Shown piece after piece: positions 1-8,041 of a stretch of DNA of 64,000 nucleotides (position 1 is its first letter; each line of letters opens with the position of its first letter). Under the pieces are notes generated by a model. That model saw only the letters and a list, made by a program, of their open reading frames with translations. It was not told the origin of the DNA and ran no database searches. The position numbers and the translations under genes were made by a program. Origin of the DNA: an uncultured Sutterella sp. (GTDB lineage Bacteria > Pseudomonadota > Gammaproteobacteria > Burkholderiales > Burkholderiaceae_F); contig CAAECY010000049.1 in NCBI GenBank assembly GCA_900754475.1, positions 65,293-129,292 on the forward strand, given 5' to 3'.

Positions 1-33
1 GACCTCATCGTCTACAACAAGAATATCTGCCAT
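1..33 (-). CDS. ntrX: NtrX-type response regulator, N-terminal fragment cut by the window edge
   Basis: Only the first 11 codons are present, reading MADILVVDDEV, which is the usual start of a CheY-like receiver domain with its acidic Asp-Asp-Glu pocket. The ATG follows the ntrY stop codon with no spacer (TAA directly followed by ATG), so the two are translationally coupled. Position after an NtrY-like kinase is the reason for calling it NtrX, a sigma-54-type nitrogen/redox response regulator. The output domain lies outside the window and cannot be checked. Confidence 0.75.
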   Translation of the reverse strand, partial: MADILVVDDEV

Positions 34-2316
34 TTAATCGGTTCTCTGCGTGTCAGAAACGGGTGTTGTCCGGGTTGCGGATGAAAAAACCGGGAACCGA
101 ATGTCGACCTGGGCGCCGAGAATGAGGTAGCCCGTGCGGTCCATTCGGTTGGAGAGCTCGATCGACGCGTGATGTTCGTCGAGAATCTTCTTCACCATCG
201 GAAGGCCCAACCCCGTGCCCGTCTCCTTGGTGGTCACGTAGGGCTCGAACGCTTTGGCGAGGATTTTCGAGCTGAACCCCGTGCCATTATCGCGGAATAT
301 CAGGCGGACGGTGGAGGGGCCGTCGGGCGAGGCGTCCGAGCGGGTCTGGATTTCGATTTCGGCTTCCGCACCGGCGGCGTCGATGCTGTTGGAAATCAGG
401 TTGTGAATGACCTGTCGCAGTTGCGAAGCGTCCGCCAGCACGGCGGGGAGCGTCGGATCGAGCCGAAGCGTCACTTCGGTTCCGGCCTGATGGTACAGCG
501 ACGCCGCGTCCGTGAGGAACGCGTTGAGGTCGAGCGGCACGAGGTTGGCGCTCGGCAGGCGCGCGTACTCGCGGAAGTCGTTCACCATCTGCTTGAGCGC
601 GTCGACCTGCGTCGTGATCGTGGCGATCGCGCGATGAAGCAGGTCCACGTCGGCCTGATCCTCCAAACGGTTTTCGAGCTTCATTTCCAGCCGTTCGGCC
701 GCAAGGCGAATGGGCGTCAGAGGATTCTTGATCTCGTGCGCGAGACGACGGGCCACTTCGCCCCATGCGGTGGCGCGCTGAGCTTCGATCAGCTGGCTGA
801 CGTCGTCGAGCACCAACACCGTCCCCATGTGGGCGCCGAGCGGCATGTTGGAGGTTTTGATGTAGAGCGGAACGACGCGGTCGGGACGCTGCAACTCGAA
901 TTCGACGCGCATGTTGGCGTCGGTGGCGAGGTGCCGCATCTTGGTCAGCGCTTCGACGAGGCGGGGTTCCGTCGTTTCGAGCGTCGTGCCGATCGCGCAG
1001 ACCTCGTCGCCGAGAATGCGCCGTGCGGCGGCGTTGGCCGTCACGACGGTGTGGGTGCGGTCGATGACCATCACGCCCGAGGTGATGTTGCCGAGCACCC
1101 GCTCGAGGTAGGCCTGCGCCTGTTGGGCTTCGCGCCGCTGCTCGTCGATGTCGCGGCGCGTTTCGGCGACCTCGCGGATCATCTGGTTGAAGGACTGCGT
1201 GAGGACGTTGATTTCGCTGCTGCCGGTGAACTCCCGGATGGGCGAGAAATTGCCGTCGGCCACGCGCCGCGTCCCTTCTTCGAGCTGCAGGACGGGTTCC
1301 GCGGCCTTTCGGGCGAACGTGATCGCGGCCGCGATGGCGCCGAACACGGCCAGAAGGAGCGTGAGAAAGAGCGTCCCGGTGTAGATCGACTGAAGCGACG
1401 CGCGCGAGAGTACGAGCGTCTGGTAGTCGCGGTAGCCCGCGAGGAGTTCCGAGGCGTTTTGAGCCGTTTCGTTGTCGACGGGCTGAATGATCTGGAGGTA
1501 GAGCTGCTGCGCGCCCGCCGCATTGCGGCTCGAGCGCGGCGCGGCGAGCCCTCGGGGCGCGGCGGGGAGCGACGCTTCCGACGTCGTCTCGTCGCTGCGC
1601 GGATTGAGCGGAAGGATGACCCGGATCGAGAGCGAGTCCGTGCGCAGCGCTTCGGCCTTGTCGGAGACGTCGCCGTCGATCACGCTGTAGATGCCCGTCG
1701 AGCGAACGACCTGCATCTGCTGGGCCGTCGGCAGGTCGGGCAACATCACGTTGATGCGCGACCCCGCCGCGGCCACCGCCGTGCCGTCGCCGAGAAAGAC
1801 GAGCGCTTCGAGGCTTTGATGGCCTTCGAGAAGCCGCATCAGATCCTGCATGATGAGGCTCGTCGGCGTGTTGGCGAGCAGTCCCGCCATGTGGCGCGCC
1901 GTGAGTTCCGTCTGTTTTTGCTGTTGCTGCAGGATGCCGCGGGTGATGGTGACGCCCGACTCGAGCGCGCGCTCGACGCGCACGTCGAACCACGAGTCGA
2001 TCGAGCGCGAGATGAAGACGTTCGAGACGAGGAAGATGACGAGGGCGGGCACGACGGCCAGTGCGGCCGTGGCGCCCGCGAGGCGCACCGTCATGTTGGC
2101 GCCGAAACGCCGCCGGCGAAAGCGCTGCCAGAGCTGAACCAGCATGGCTACGACGATTGCAAAGAGCAATACCGCCACCACGCGGTTGATGACGATCAGA
2201 AGCGGAAACCAGCGCTCGAAAAGCCGCGAGTCGGAGCTCGTGGCGGCGAGGCCGAAGAGCGAAATGGCGGCCAGGGCGAGCGAAGCGGTGAGCGCGTAGC
2301 GATACCAGTGCGGCAT
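34..2316 (-). CDS. ntrY: NtrY-like membrane sensor histidine kinase
   Basis: A 760-residue two-component kinase likely to phosphorylate the NtrX regulator that follows it. Three N-terminal membrane segments lie at about residues 8-28, 40-65 and 83-105, then comes an extracytoplasmic region to about 310, a fourth membrane helix (about 313-335), a HAMP linker (335-390), a PAS domain (about 405-510), the phospho-acceptor domain with LAHEIKNPLTPIRLA (His527), and a HATPase domain with N box NLISNSIDAAG, G1 RDNGTGF and G2 TGTGLGL. Length and layout match NtrY. It sits 7 bp after the DUF4390 gene in the order rsmB-DUF4390-ntrY-ntrX, which is common in Betaproteobacteria. The signal sensed cannot be told from sequence; family members respond to nitrogen or oxygen/redox state. 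Confidence 0.9.
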   Translation of the reverse strand: MPHWYRYALTASLALAAISLFGLAATSSDSRLFERWFPLLIVINRVVAVLLFAIVVAMLVQLWQRFRRRRFGANMTVRLAGATAALAVVPALVIFLVSNVFISRSIDSWFDVRVERALESGVTITRGILQQQQKQTELTARHMAGLLANTPTSLIMQDLMRLLEGHQSLEALVFLGDGTAVAAAGSRINVMLPDLPTAQQMQVVRSTGIYSVIDGDVSDKAEALRTDSLSIRVILPLNPRSDETTSEASLPAAPRGLAAPRSSRNAAGAQQLYLQIIQPVDNETAQNASELLAGYRDYQTLVLSRASLQSIYTGTLFLTLLLAVFGAIAAAITFARKAAEPVLQLEEGTRRVADGNFSPIREFTGSSEINVLTQSFNQMIREVAETRRDIDEQRREAQQAQAYLERVLGNITSGVMVIDRTHTVVTANAAARRILGDEVCAIGTTLETTEPRLVEALTKMRHLATDANMRVEFELQRPDRVVPLYIKTSNMPLGAHMGTVLVLDDVSQLIEAQRATAWGEVARRLAHEIKNPLTPIRLAAERLEMKLENRLEDQADVDLLHRAIATITTQVDALKQMVNDFREYARLPSANLVPLDLNAFLTDAASLYHQAGTEVTLRLDPTLPAVLADASQLRQVIHNLISNSIDAAGAEAEIEIQTRSDASPDGPSTVRLIFRDNGTGFSSKILAKAFEPYVTTKETGTGLGLPMVKKILDEHHASIELSNRMDRTGYLILGAQVDIRFPVFSSATRTTPVSDTQRTD

Positions 2317-2323
2317 GAGCTCC

Positions 2324-2929
2324 TCACTCGCCGTCGTTGGTGACGGACGGGTCGATGCGAATCGTCGTCCAGTCGCTTTCCACCGACCATTCGATCGAGT
2401 CGTCGGTGGTCACCTGCATGGGTTTCGGGAGCTTCGTCGTGTCCAGATGGAATCGGACCTGCGCCGTGAAGCTGCGGCTGTCGCCGATCGTGTCCGAGGG
2501 CGCCACGCGCCAGCGACGGATGTTTTTGACAAGCGGCAGCGCCTGCTCCAACGAATCGAAGTTGAGCGAAAGGCCGCTGTAGCCCACGCGATACCGGCGC
2601 GTGAGCGGGTCGAACGAAAGGCGAACGAGGAAGGTCTCGTCCGCGACCGTCTTGTCGAGCCAATACCAGCGCGACGAGGTGAGACGGAATTCGTGCGCGA
2701 AGTAGAGCGCGATCCCGCGGTGCAGCACGTCGAGCAACGGCGCCGGCAGGTCGAATTCGTAATGCGCGGCCACGAACAAACCGGGGCGCTCCCCCGGTTC
2801 GTCGCGGGTGATTTCCGCCCCCATGAAGGCGGCCTGCACGGCGAGGGCGCACGTCGACCACGCCGCCGTCCCGAGAATGAGGATGGCGAGCGCGGTCCGG
2901 CGGAAGCAACGGGTGTGCGGGCGGATCAT
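2324..2929 (-). CDS. DUF4390 family exported protein
   Basis: A 201-residue protein with an N-terminal hydrophobic signal segment (about residues 10-31, ending near CALA), followed by a mainly beta-type domain containing the pattern LLDVLHRGIALYFAHEF and RYWLDKT-like elements typical of the DUF4390 family. The function of the family is unknown; it is usually found between rsmB and ntrY in Burkholderiales, exactly as here. The likely location is the periplasm or membrane surface. It is separated by 14 bp from rsmB upstream and 7 bp from ntrY downstream, so it is probably co-transcribed and may assist the sensor kinase, which is inference from position only. Confidence 0.8.
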   Translation of the reverse strand: MIRPHTRCFRRTALAILILGTAAWSTCALAVQAAFMGAEITRDEPGERPGLFVAAHYEFDLPAPLLDVLHRGIALYFAHEFRLTSSRWYWLDKTVADETFLVRLSFDPLTRRYRVGYSGLSLNFDSLEQALPLVKNIRRWRVAPSDTIGDSRSFTAQVRFHLDTTKLPKPMQVTTDDSIEWSVESDWTTIRIDPSVTNDGE

Positions 2930-2943
2930 GAGGGCGCGTACCG

Positions 2944-4317
2944 TCAGGAGCGGTGGTCGGTTTTTCGGAAAAGGGCGTAGAAGAACCCGTCGTGAACGGC
3001 GGGCAGGCGCGGATCGGTTTCGGGCCGATCGTCGTCGGTCGGCAACAACGTCATCATACCTTCAAGCCCTTCGCCGAGCGGAACGAGCGAAGCGTCCGGG
3101 GCGGCGTCGAGGAATTTCGCGACCTGATCGACCCCTTCTTCGGGGAAGATCGAGCACGTGCAAAAGAGCAGGTGACCGCCCGGTTTGACGACGGGCCACA
3201 GCGCCTTGAAGAGCATGCGCTGCGTCTTGGCGAGCGCCTTGGGGTCGCCCGGACGACGGTTCCAGGGAACGTCGGGCTGACGACGCACCACGCCCGAGGC
3301 GGTGCAGGGAGCGTCGAGCAGCACGGCGTCGAAGGCCTTGCCCGACCACCAGGCGTCGAGGTCGGAGGCGTCCGCCACGCAAACCTCGGCGCTCAGGCCG
3401 AGTCGATCGAGATTTTCCGTAATGCGACGAGCGCGTTCGGGGTCGATTTCGAGGGCCGTGACCGAGCAACGGTGCTTTTCGAGGAGGTGCGCGGTTTTGC
3501 CGCCCGGAGCCGCACAGGCGTCGAGCACGGCGTCGCCGTCCGAGGCGGGGAGGAAGTGAGCCGCCAACTGCGTGCCCGCATCCTGCACCGAAACGACACC
3601 CTCGGCAAAGCCCGGAATCGCTTCGACGGGACAGGGCTTGAGGAGCTGAACGGCGTCGAGGCCGAGGGCGCGCGCCGGAACCCCGGCGGCTTCGAGGCGC
3701 TTCAGATAGTCGTCGACGGAGGTCTTTCGGGTGTTGACGCGAATCGTCAGGGGCGGATGGCGCAGCCCCGCTTCGAGAACGGCTTCGGCCTCGTCGCCGT
3801 AGACCGACTTCATGCGCTCGATCCACCAGAGCGGAGCGTTGAAGCGCACTTCGGGCGACGCGTTGACGCGCGCAAGGAGACTGTCGGTTTCGCGCAGGTA
3901 ACGGCGAAGCACCGCATTGACCAGCCCCGCGAAGCGCTCCGTGGAGCGGTGCGAACGCACGGCTTCGACCGCCTGGTTGACGACCGTAAAGCCGGTCCAT
4001 TCGCCCGAGAGGAGGGCGGCAAGCGACACTTCGAGAAGCGAACTCACGGGCTCTTTGGGCGCGCGCTCGAGCAGTGCCGCAAGCAGCGCCTTCGTCGTCG
4101 CGGTGCGGCGCGTCGCACCGTAAAGGAGCGCAAGGAGCGTGCCGCGTCCGCCTTCGGGCAGGTTCTTCGAACCCGCGGCCACGGCGCTCACGAGCGACGC
4201 ACCGTCTTCCTTCATGAGACGGCGGCCGAGCGCGGCGGCCGAGAGAACCGCGGAAAGCGGAACGGCATCCCGGTTTTTGCGGGGTTTGCGCGGGGAAAGA
4301 TCGGCCGACACGGTCAA
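2944..4317 (-). CDS. rsmB: 16S rRNA (cytosine-967 C5)-methyltransferase RsmB
   Basis: This 457-residue enzyme methylates C967 of 16S rRNA with SAM. The N-terminal NusB-like RNA-binding domain (to about residue 150) is followed by the SAM fold with DACAAPGGKTAHLLE, the general-base region LDAPCTASGVVRR holding one catalytic Cys, and FCTCSIFPEEG holding the second. Both cysteines of the m5C methylase mechanism are present. The start codon chosen is TTG, embedded in a TTGA overlap with the fmt stop; a GTG two codons later is an alternative. The fmt-rsmB pair is a widespread arrangement, and the 4-bp overlap suggests coupled translation. Confidence 0.93.
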   Translation of the reverse strand: MTVSADLSPRKPRKNRDAVPLSAVLSAAALGRRLMKEDGASLVSAVAAGSKNLPEGGRGTLLALLYGATRRTATTKALLAALLERAPKEPVSSLLEVSLAALLSGEWTGFTVVNQAVEAVRSHRSTERFAGLVNAVLRRYLRETDSLLARVNASPEVRFNAPLWWIERMKSVYGDEAEAVLEAGLRHPPLTIRVNTRKTSVDDYLKRLEAAGVPARALGLDAVQLLKPCPVEAIPGFAEGVVSVQDAGTQLAAHFLPASDGDAVLDACAAPGGKTAHLLEKHRCSVTALEIDPERARRITENLDRLGLSAEVCVADASDLDAWWSGKAFDAVLLDAPCTASGVVRRQPDVPWNRRPGDPKALAKTQRMLFKALWPVVKPGGHLLFCTCSIFPEEGVDQVAKFLDAAPDASLVPLGEGLEGMMTLLPTDDDRPETDPRLPAVHDGFFYALFRKTDHRS

Positions 4318-5267
4318 AGCACCTCACCGACAGTGAAATTCACGCCCTGCAACACGGCGGAAGCGGCCATGCGGGGCTTGCCCGGTTTCTGGAGCACCGT
4401 CATGCGAAGCGCGCCCGAGCCGCAGGCGACCGTCAGGGCGCCGTCGGTCGAGAGCACGGTGCCCGCGGGCGCGTCGCCCGCCGTGCATTCGGCTTCCCAG
4501 ACTTTGATGACGAGACCCGCGTGCTCGAACTGCATGCCCGGAAACGGCGTGAAGGCGCGCAAACGGCGCGCGAGCACGTCGGCGGGCTCCGTCCAGTCGA
4601 TGTGGCTTTCGGGCTTGAGGAGCTTCTCGGCGTAGGTCACGCCTTCCTCGGACTGGACTTCCCAGTCGAGTTCGCTCGGGGTTTCGAGCGCTTCGACGAG
4701 GAGTCGGGCGCCGAGCCGTCCGAGGCGTTCGGTCAGGGTGCTCGTCGTGTCGTCGGCGGCGATCGGGGTTGTCACCTTGCGGATCATCGGACCGGTGTCG
4801 AGCCCGAGCTCCATCTTCATGAGCGTGACGCCCGTTTCGGGGTCGCCCGCTTCGATCGCGCGCGAAATCGGCGCGGCGCCGCGCCAACGCGGCAGGAGGC
4901 TCGCGTGGATGTTGAGGGCCTTGATGTCGCCCTTTTTGCCGATCCCGCGGGCGCAGTCGAGCACCGGCTGCGGGAGGATGAGACCGTAGGCCGCAACGAC
5001 GAGCAGATCGGCATCGATCGCCTTCAGTTCGGCGTGCATGAGGGCGGCGCCTTCGGGGTCGCGCTTGAGGCTCAGCGTCAGGGGCGTTTCGACGCGAATG
5101 CCGTGCGACTCGGCCAGGACGCGTACGGGGGAGGGCGTCAGTTTCATCCCGCGGCCGCTCGGGCGGTCGGGCTGCGTGAGAACGAGCGGGATCTCGTGCC
5201 CGGCCTCGATGAGCTGCTTCAGGGCTTCGGCGGCGAAGTCCGGCGTTCCGGCGAATATGATTTTCAT
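4314..5267 (-). CDS. fmt: Methionyl-tRNA formyltransferase
   Basis: Formylates Met-tRNAfMet with 10-formyl-THF for translation initiation. The 317-residue length is normal. The N-terminus MKIIFAGTPDFAAEAL is diagnostic, and the formyltransferase core contains HASLLPRWRGAAPISRAI with the catalytic His. A C-terminal tRNA-binding domain follows (from about residue 210). It is the first gene of the leftward run fmt-rsmB-DUF4390-ntrY-ntrX. The peptide deformylase gene, its functional partner, is separated here by a divergent hydrolase gene rather than adjoining fmt directly. Confidence 0.96.
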   Translation of the reverse strand: MKIIFAGTPDFAAEALKQLIEAGHEIPLVLTQPDRPSGRGMKLTPSPVRVLAESHGIRVETPLTLSLKRDPEGAALMHAELKAIDADLLVVAAYGLILPQPVLDCARGIGKKGDIKALNIHASLLPRWRGAAPISRAIEAGDPETGVTLMKMELGLDTGPMIRKVTTPIAADDTTSTLTERLGRLGARLLVEALETPSELDWEVQSEEGVTYAEKLLKPESHIDWTEPADVLARRLRAFTPFPGMQFEHAGLVIKVWEAECTAGDAPAGTVLSTDGALTVACGSGALRMTVLQKPGKPRMAASAVLQGVNFTVGEVL

Positions 5268-5463
5268 CGAAAAAATCCTCGAAGGGGTTTGTGTGTTCGA
5301 TTCCGTCGCCCGCCGCGTCGCGTTCCGCGCTTCGGGGACGGTACGAATCCCACTATTATCGTACGGCGGGGCGGACGTCCGACCGAATCGGGGTCGTACG
5401 AAACGTTGCCGACCGTACGGCGGGCGGCGGTCCCGCGCGCAAAAGAAGAAAGGAGAAAGCGAG

Positions 5464-6348
5464 ATGCTGGTTTTTCAAAGCCACGGTTTGGATTATGCGT
5501 ACGGTCGTTGGGGCGAGCCCGACGCGCCCGCCGTGCTCCTCATCCAGGGGTTGGGCATGCCGAAAGAAGCCTGGCCGCTGCCGCTTGTCGAAACGCTTGT
5601 GGCCCGCGGCTATCAGGTGATCGCGTCCGACAACCGGGATTCGGGCGCGTCGAGCCGCATGACGGATTGGCACGTCACGGGCGGAGACGTCGCCCGCGCG
5701 ATCGGCCGCACGCTTTTGCGCCGTTCCGTCGTGGGCGAATACGCGCTCGAAGACATGGCGCTCGACGCGTTGCGGCTGCTCGACGAACTCGGCATTCGCC
5801 GCGCGCACGTCGCCGGCGTGTCGATGGGCGGAATGATCGCGCAGACGCTCGCCGTGCAAAGTCCCAATCGCGTCGCAACGCTCACGTCGATTTCCTCCGC
5901 GAGCGGCAACCCCCGAACCGGGCTCGGGAAGTTCGGAACCATCTGGTCGATTCTGAGACCCCGCGGGAAAACGCCCCGCGAGCAGATCCTCAAAACGCTT
6001 CGGGTGCTTTCGGGGCCCGCGTATCCGGTGACCGAGGACGAATTGAACCGTTACCTCAAACAGCTGCCGAATTTCGATCGGGATCTTCCCGCGGTTTTCC
6101 GTCAGGTGGTGGCGCTTCTCTCGAGCGGAGACCGCTCCGAACAACTCCGACGGGTCCGGGCCCCGACGCTCGTCGTTCACGGGACGGCCGATCCGCTCCT
6201 GCCGTTCTCGGCCGGACGCGAAACGGCCGAGCTCATTCCCGGCGCCGAACTCTGGGCGGTGGAGGGCATGGGGCATCAGCTCCCGTGGGCCTTCATGGAG
6301 ACGCTCGGCACGCGCATGGCGGCCTTCATGAACCGGCACCCGGTGTAA
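5464..6348 (+). CDS. Alpha/beta hydrolase
   Basis: A 294-residue serine hydrolase of the alpha/beta fold. The oxyanion-region motif LIQGLGMP precedes the nucleophile elbow GVSMGGMIAQ (Ser about residue 121). The acid is likely the Asp in VVHGTADPLLPF and the His is in EGMGHQLPW, giving a complete triad. The ATG at 5464 is chosen because AGGAGAAAG lies just upstream and the sequence MLVFQSHGLDYAYG starts the domain cleanly. There is no signal peptide, so it is probably cytoplasmic. Relatives include esterases and haloperoxidase-like hydrolases; the substrate is unknown. It converges on def with only 16 bp between the stops. Confidence 0.85.
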   Translation: MLVFQSHGLDYAYGRWGEPDAPAVLLIQGLGMPKEAWPLPLVETLVARGYQVIASDNRDSGASSRMTDWHVTGGDVARAIGRTLLRRSVVGEYALEDMALDALRLLDELGIRRAHVAGVSMGGMIAQTLAVQSPNRVATLTSISSASGNPRTGLGKFGTIWSILRPRGKTPREQILKTLRVLSGPAYPVTEDELNRYLKQLPNFDRDLPAVFRQVVALLSSGDRSEQLRRVRAPTLVVHGTADPLLPFSAGRETAELIPGAELWAVEGMGHQLPWAFMETLGTRMAAFMNRHPV

Positions 6349-6364
6349 GGGCGCCTTCGGGCGC

Positions 6365-6901
6365 TCAGTGCTCTTCGGCCTCTTCCTGCGCCTTCTTCTT
6401 GTCGTTGAGACGAAGCTTGCGCAGCTTCTGGCAGGCGCGGTCCTTCTTGAGGCGGCTCAGGTGGTCGATGAAGACCACGCCGTCGAGGTGATCGATCTCG
6501 TGCTGAACGCAAACGGCGAGAATGCCTTCGGCCTCGAATTCGACGGGGTTGCCGTCGAGATCCTGGGCGCGGACGCGGACGTGATCGGGGCGCTTGACGT
6601 GCTCGTAGAGCCCCTTGAGGGAGAGGCACCCTTCCTCGTAGTCCTGCAGCGTGTCGCTGTGCTCGACGACGCTCGGATTGACGAGGACCTTGAGGCCCGA
6701 CTTGTCTTCCGACACGTCGATGACGACGATGCGCTTGAGCACGCCCACCTGATTGGCGGCGAGGCCGACGCCCGGAGCCGCGTACATGGTTTCCGTCATG
6801 TCGGCGGCGAGTTGCTTGAGCTCCTCGTTGAATTCCGTCACGGGTTCGGCGCGGCTCGAAAGAGCGACGTTCGGATACTGGACGATCGGCAAAACGGCCA
6901 T
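6365..6901 (-). CDS. def: Peptide deformylase
   Basis: Removes the formyl group from nascent N-terminal methionine. The 178-residue protein has all three catalytic motifs: GVGLAANQVGV, EGCLSLKG (metal-binding Cys) and VQHEIDHLDGV (metal-binding His residues and catalytic Glu). The start at 6901 gives MAVLPIVQYPN, the usual N-terminus. It is transcribed divergently from the dprA-like gene, with about 180 bp between starts. Confidence 0.96.
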   Translation of the reverse strand: MAVLPIVQYPNVALSSRAEPVTEFNEELKQLAADMTETMYAAPGVGLAANQVGVLKRIVVIDVSEDKSGLKVLVNPSVVEHSDTLQDYEEGCLSLKGLYEHVKRPDHVRVRAQDLDGNPVEFEAEGILAVCVQHEIDHLDGVVFIDHLSRLKKDRACQKLRKLRLNDKKKAQEEAEEH

Positions 6902-7080
6902 GAAAAGCCTCCAACACGGTTGCCTTCGCGGGGCGACTCGTGCTTAAGTGTGAGTGAACGAACAAAGTTGAGCGACGGCGCGTCGCGCCGAGCGGAACCG
7001 ATGATTATAGGGCGGAGCGCCGCAAGAAATTCTCCGACGGGCGGTTTTCGCGCGTGTCGCGGAAAAAGGTGAGGCAGGTG

Positions 7081-7962
7081 ATGGATACGAACGAAAAGCG
7101 GGCGTGGTTGCGTCTCGCGCGTGCGCGGCGATTGAGCGCCGCGGCGGCGGTGCGGCTTTTGCGGGATGCGGAACTCCCCGAAGCGGTTTTCGCGTCGGAC
7201 TATGCGACCGTGGCCAAGCGGGAGGGGGCCGAGGTTGCGGACGAAGTGCGCCGCCTCGGGCGGGGCGCCGAAGACGAGAGCGTCGATCGGGCGCTCGCGT
7301 GGCTTGCGCGGCACGAGGATGCGTTTCTCCTCCCCTTTACGAGTCCCCTCTACCCGCAGGCGCTTTTGCAAAGCGACCGTCCGCCGATCGTGCTTTTCGC
7401 GCGCGGCAACGCGGGACTTCTCGGGCGCAGAACCGTGGCCGTGATCGGCTCGGAGCACGTCGACTCAGAAAGTATTGCCACGGGGGTCGAACTCGGAAAG
7501 GCGCTCGTCGCGCGCAAGGTCGCTCTGATCGAACGCACCGCGACGCCCCTCGAATTGAGCGTCGCACGTGCGGCGCCTTCGGGTACGATACTTGTTCTTG
7601 CCACCGGACCCGATCGGGTGTACCCGGCGACGGCCCTCGAGGAGCAGCGCGCGGTGCTCGCTTCGGGAGGGCTGCTTCTGGCCGAAGCGTTTCCCGAGGA
7701 GGGTGTAACGCCCGAGCGGATCGAGCGCCGAGACGCGGTTTACACAGCGGCAGCCGATGCGGTGCTGCTGGTTGCCGCGGAGACGAGCTCGCCCGAAATG
7801 CGCCTCGCGCGCACGGCGGGCGAGATGGGTCGGAGTGTTTTTGCCGTCCCCGGGAGCATTCATTCGCCCTACTCGAAGGGGCCCCATCGGTTGATTCGCA
7901 ACGGCGCTACGCTTGCGGAATCTGCCGAAGATGTACTCGGCGACCTCAAAAATCTTGCATAA
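7081..7962 (+). CDS. dprA: DprA/Smf-like protein with degenerate Rossmann core
   Basis: This 293-residue protein aligns with DprA, the loader of RecA onto incoming single-stranded DNA, from an N-terminal helical region to the end of the Rossmann-like fold. Preserved parts include RTVAVIGS, TILVLATGPDRVYPA, a GGLLLAEAFP segment and GRSVFAVPGSIHSPYSKGP..LIRNGA. Missing are the SGLA-GID-AH motif (the region reads LIERTATPLELSVAR), the Arg of GSR (here GSE) and the FP-RNR-I segment (here ERIERRDAVYTAAA). A C-terminal winged helix is also lacking. The ATG at 7081 is preferred over an in-frame GTG at 7054 because GGTGAGG precedes it. Synteny upstream of topB and near def/fmt fits dprA. It may be a decaying or repurposed copy. 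Confidence 0.75.
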   Translation: MDTNEKRAWLRLARARRLSAAAAVRLLRDAELPEAVFASDYATVAKREGAEVADEVRRLGRGAEDESVDRALAWLARHEDAFLLPFTSPLYPQALLQSDRPPIVLFARGNAGLLGRRTVAVIGSEHVDSESIATGVELGKALVARKVALIERTATPLELSVARAAPSGTILVLATGPDRVYPATALEEQRAVLASGGLLLAEAFPEEGVTPERIERRDAVYTAAADAVLLVAAETSSPEMRLARTAGEMGRSVFAVPGSIHSPYSKGPHRLIRNGATLAESAEDVLGDLKNLA

Positions 7963-8041
7963 TGCGGCCTTCGCCGATCTTGGCTCCCGTCTACGCTGGT
8001 GTACAGGGCGACGAACACTTCCTTATTCGCGCGGAAATATC

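Noticed and set aside
6349..6366. Terminator between the alpha/beta hydrolase and def
   Set aside because: GCGCC-TTCG-GGCGC forms only a 5-bp stem without a T tract on either side, so I did not list it as a terminator.
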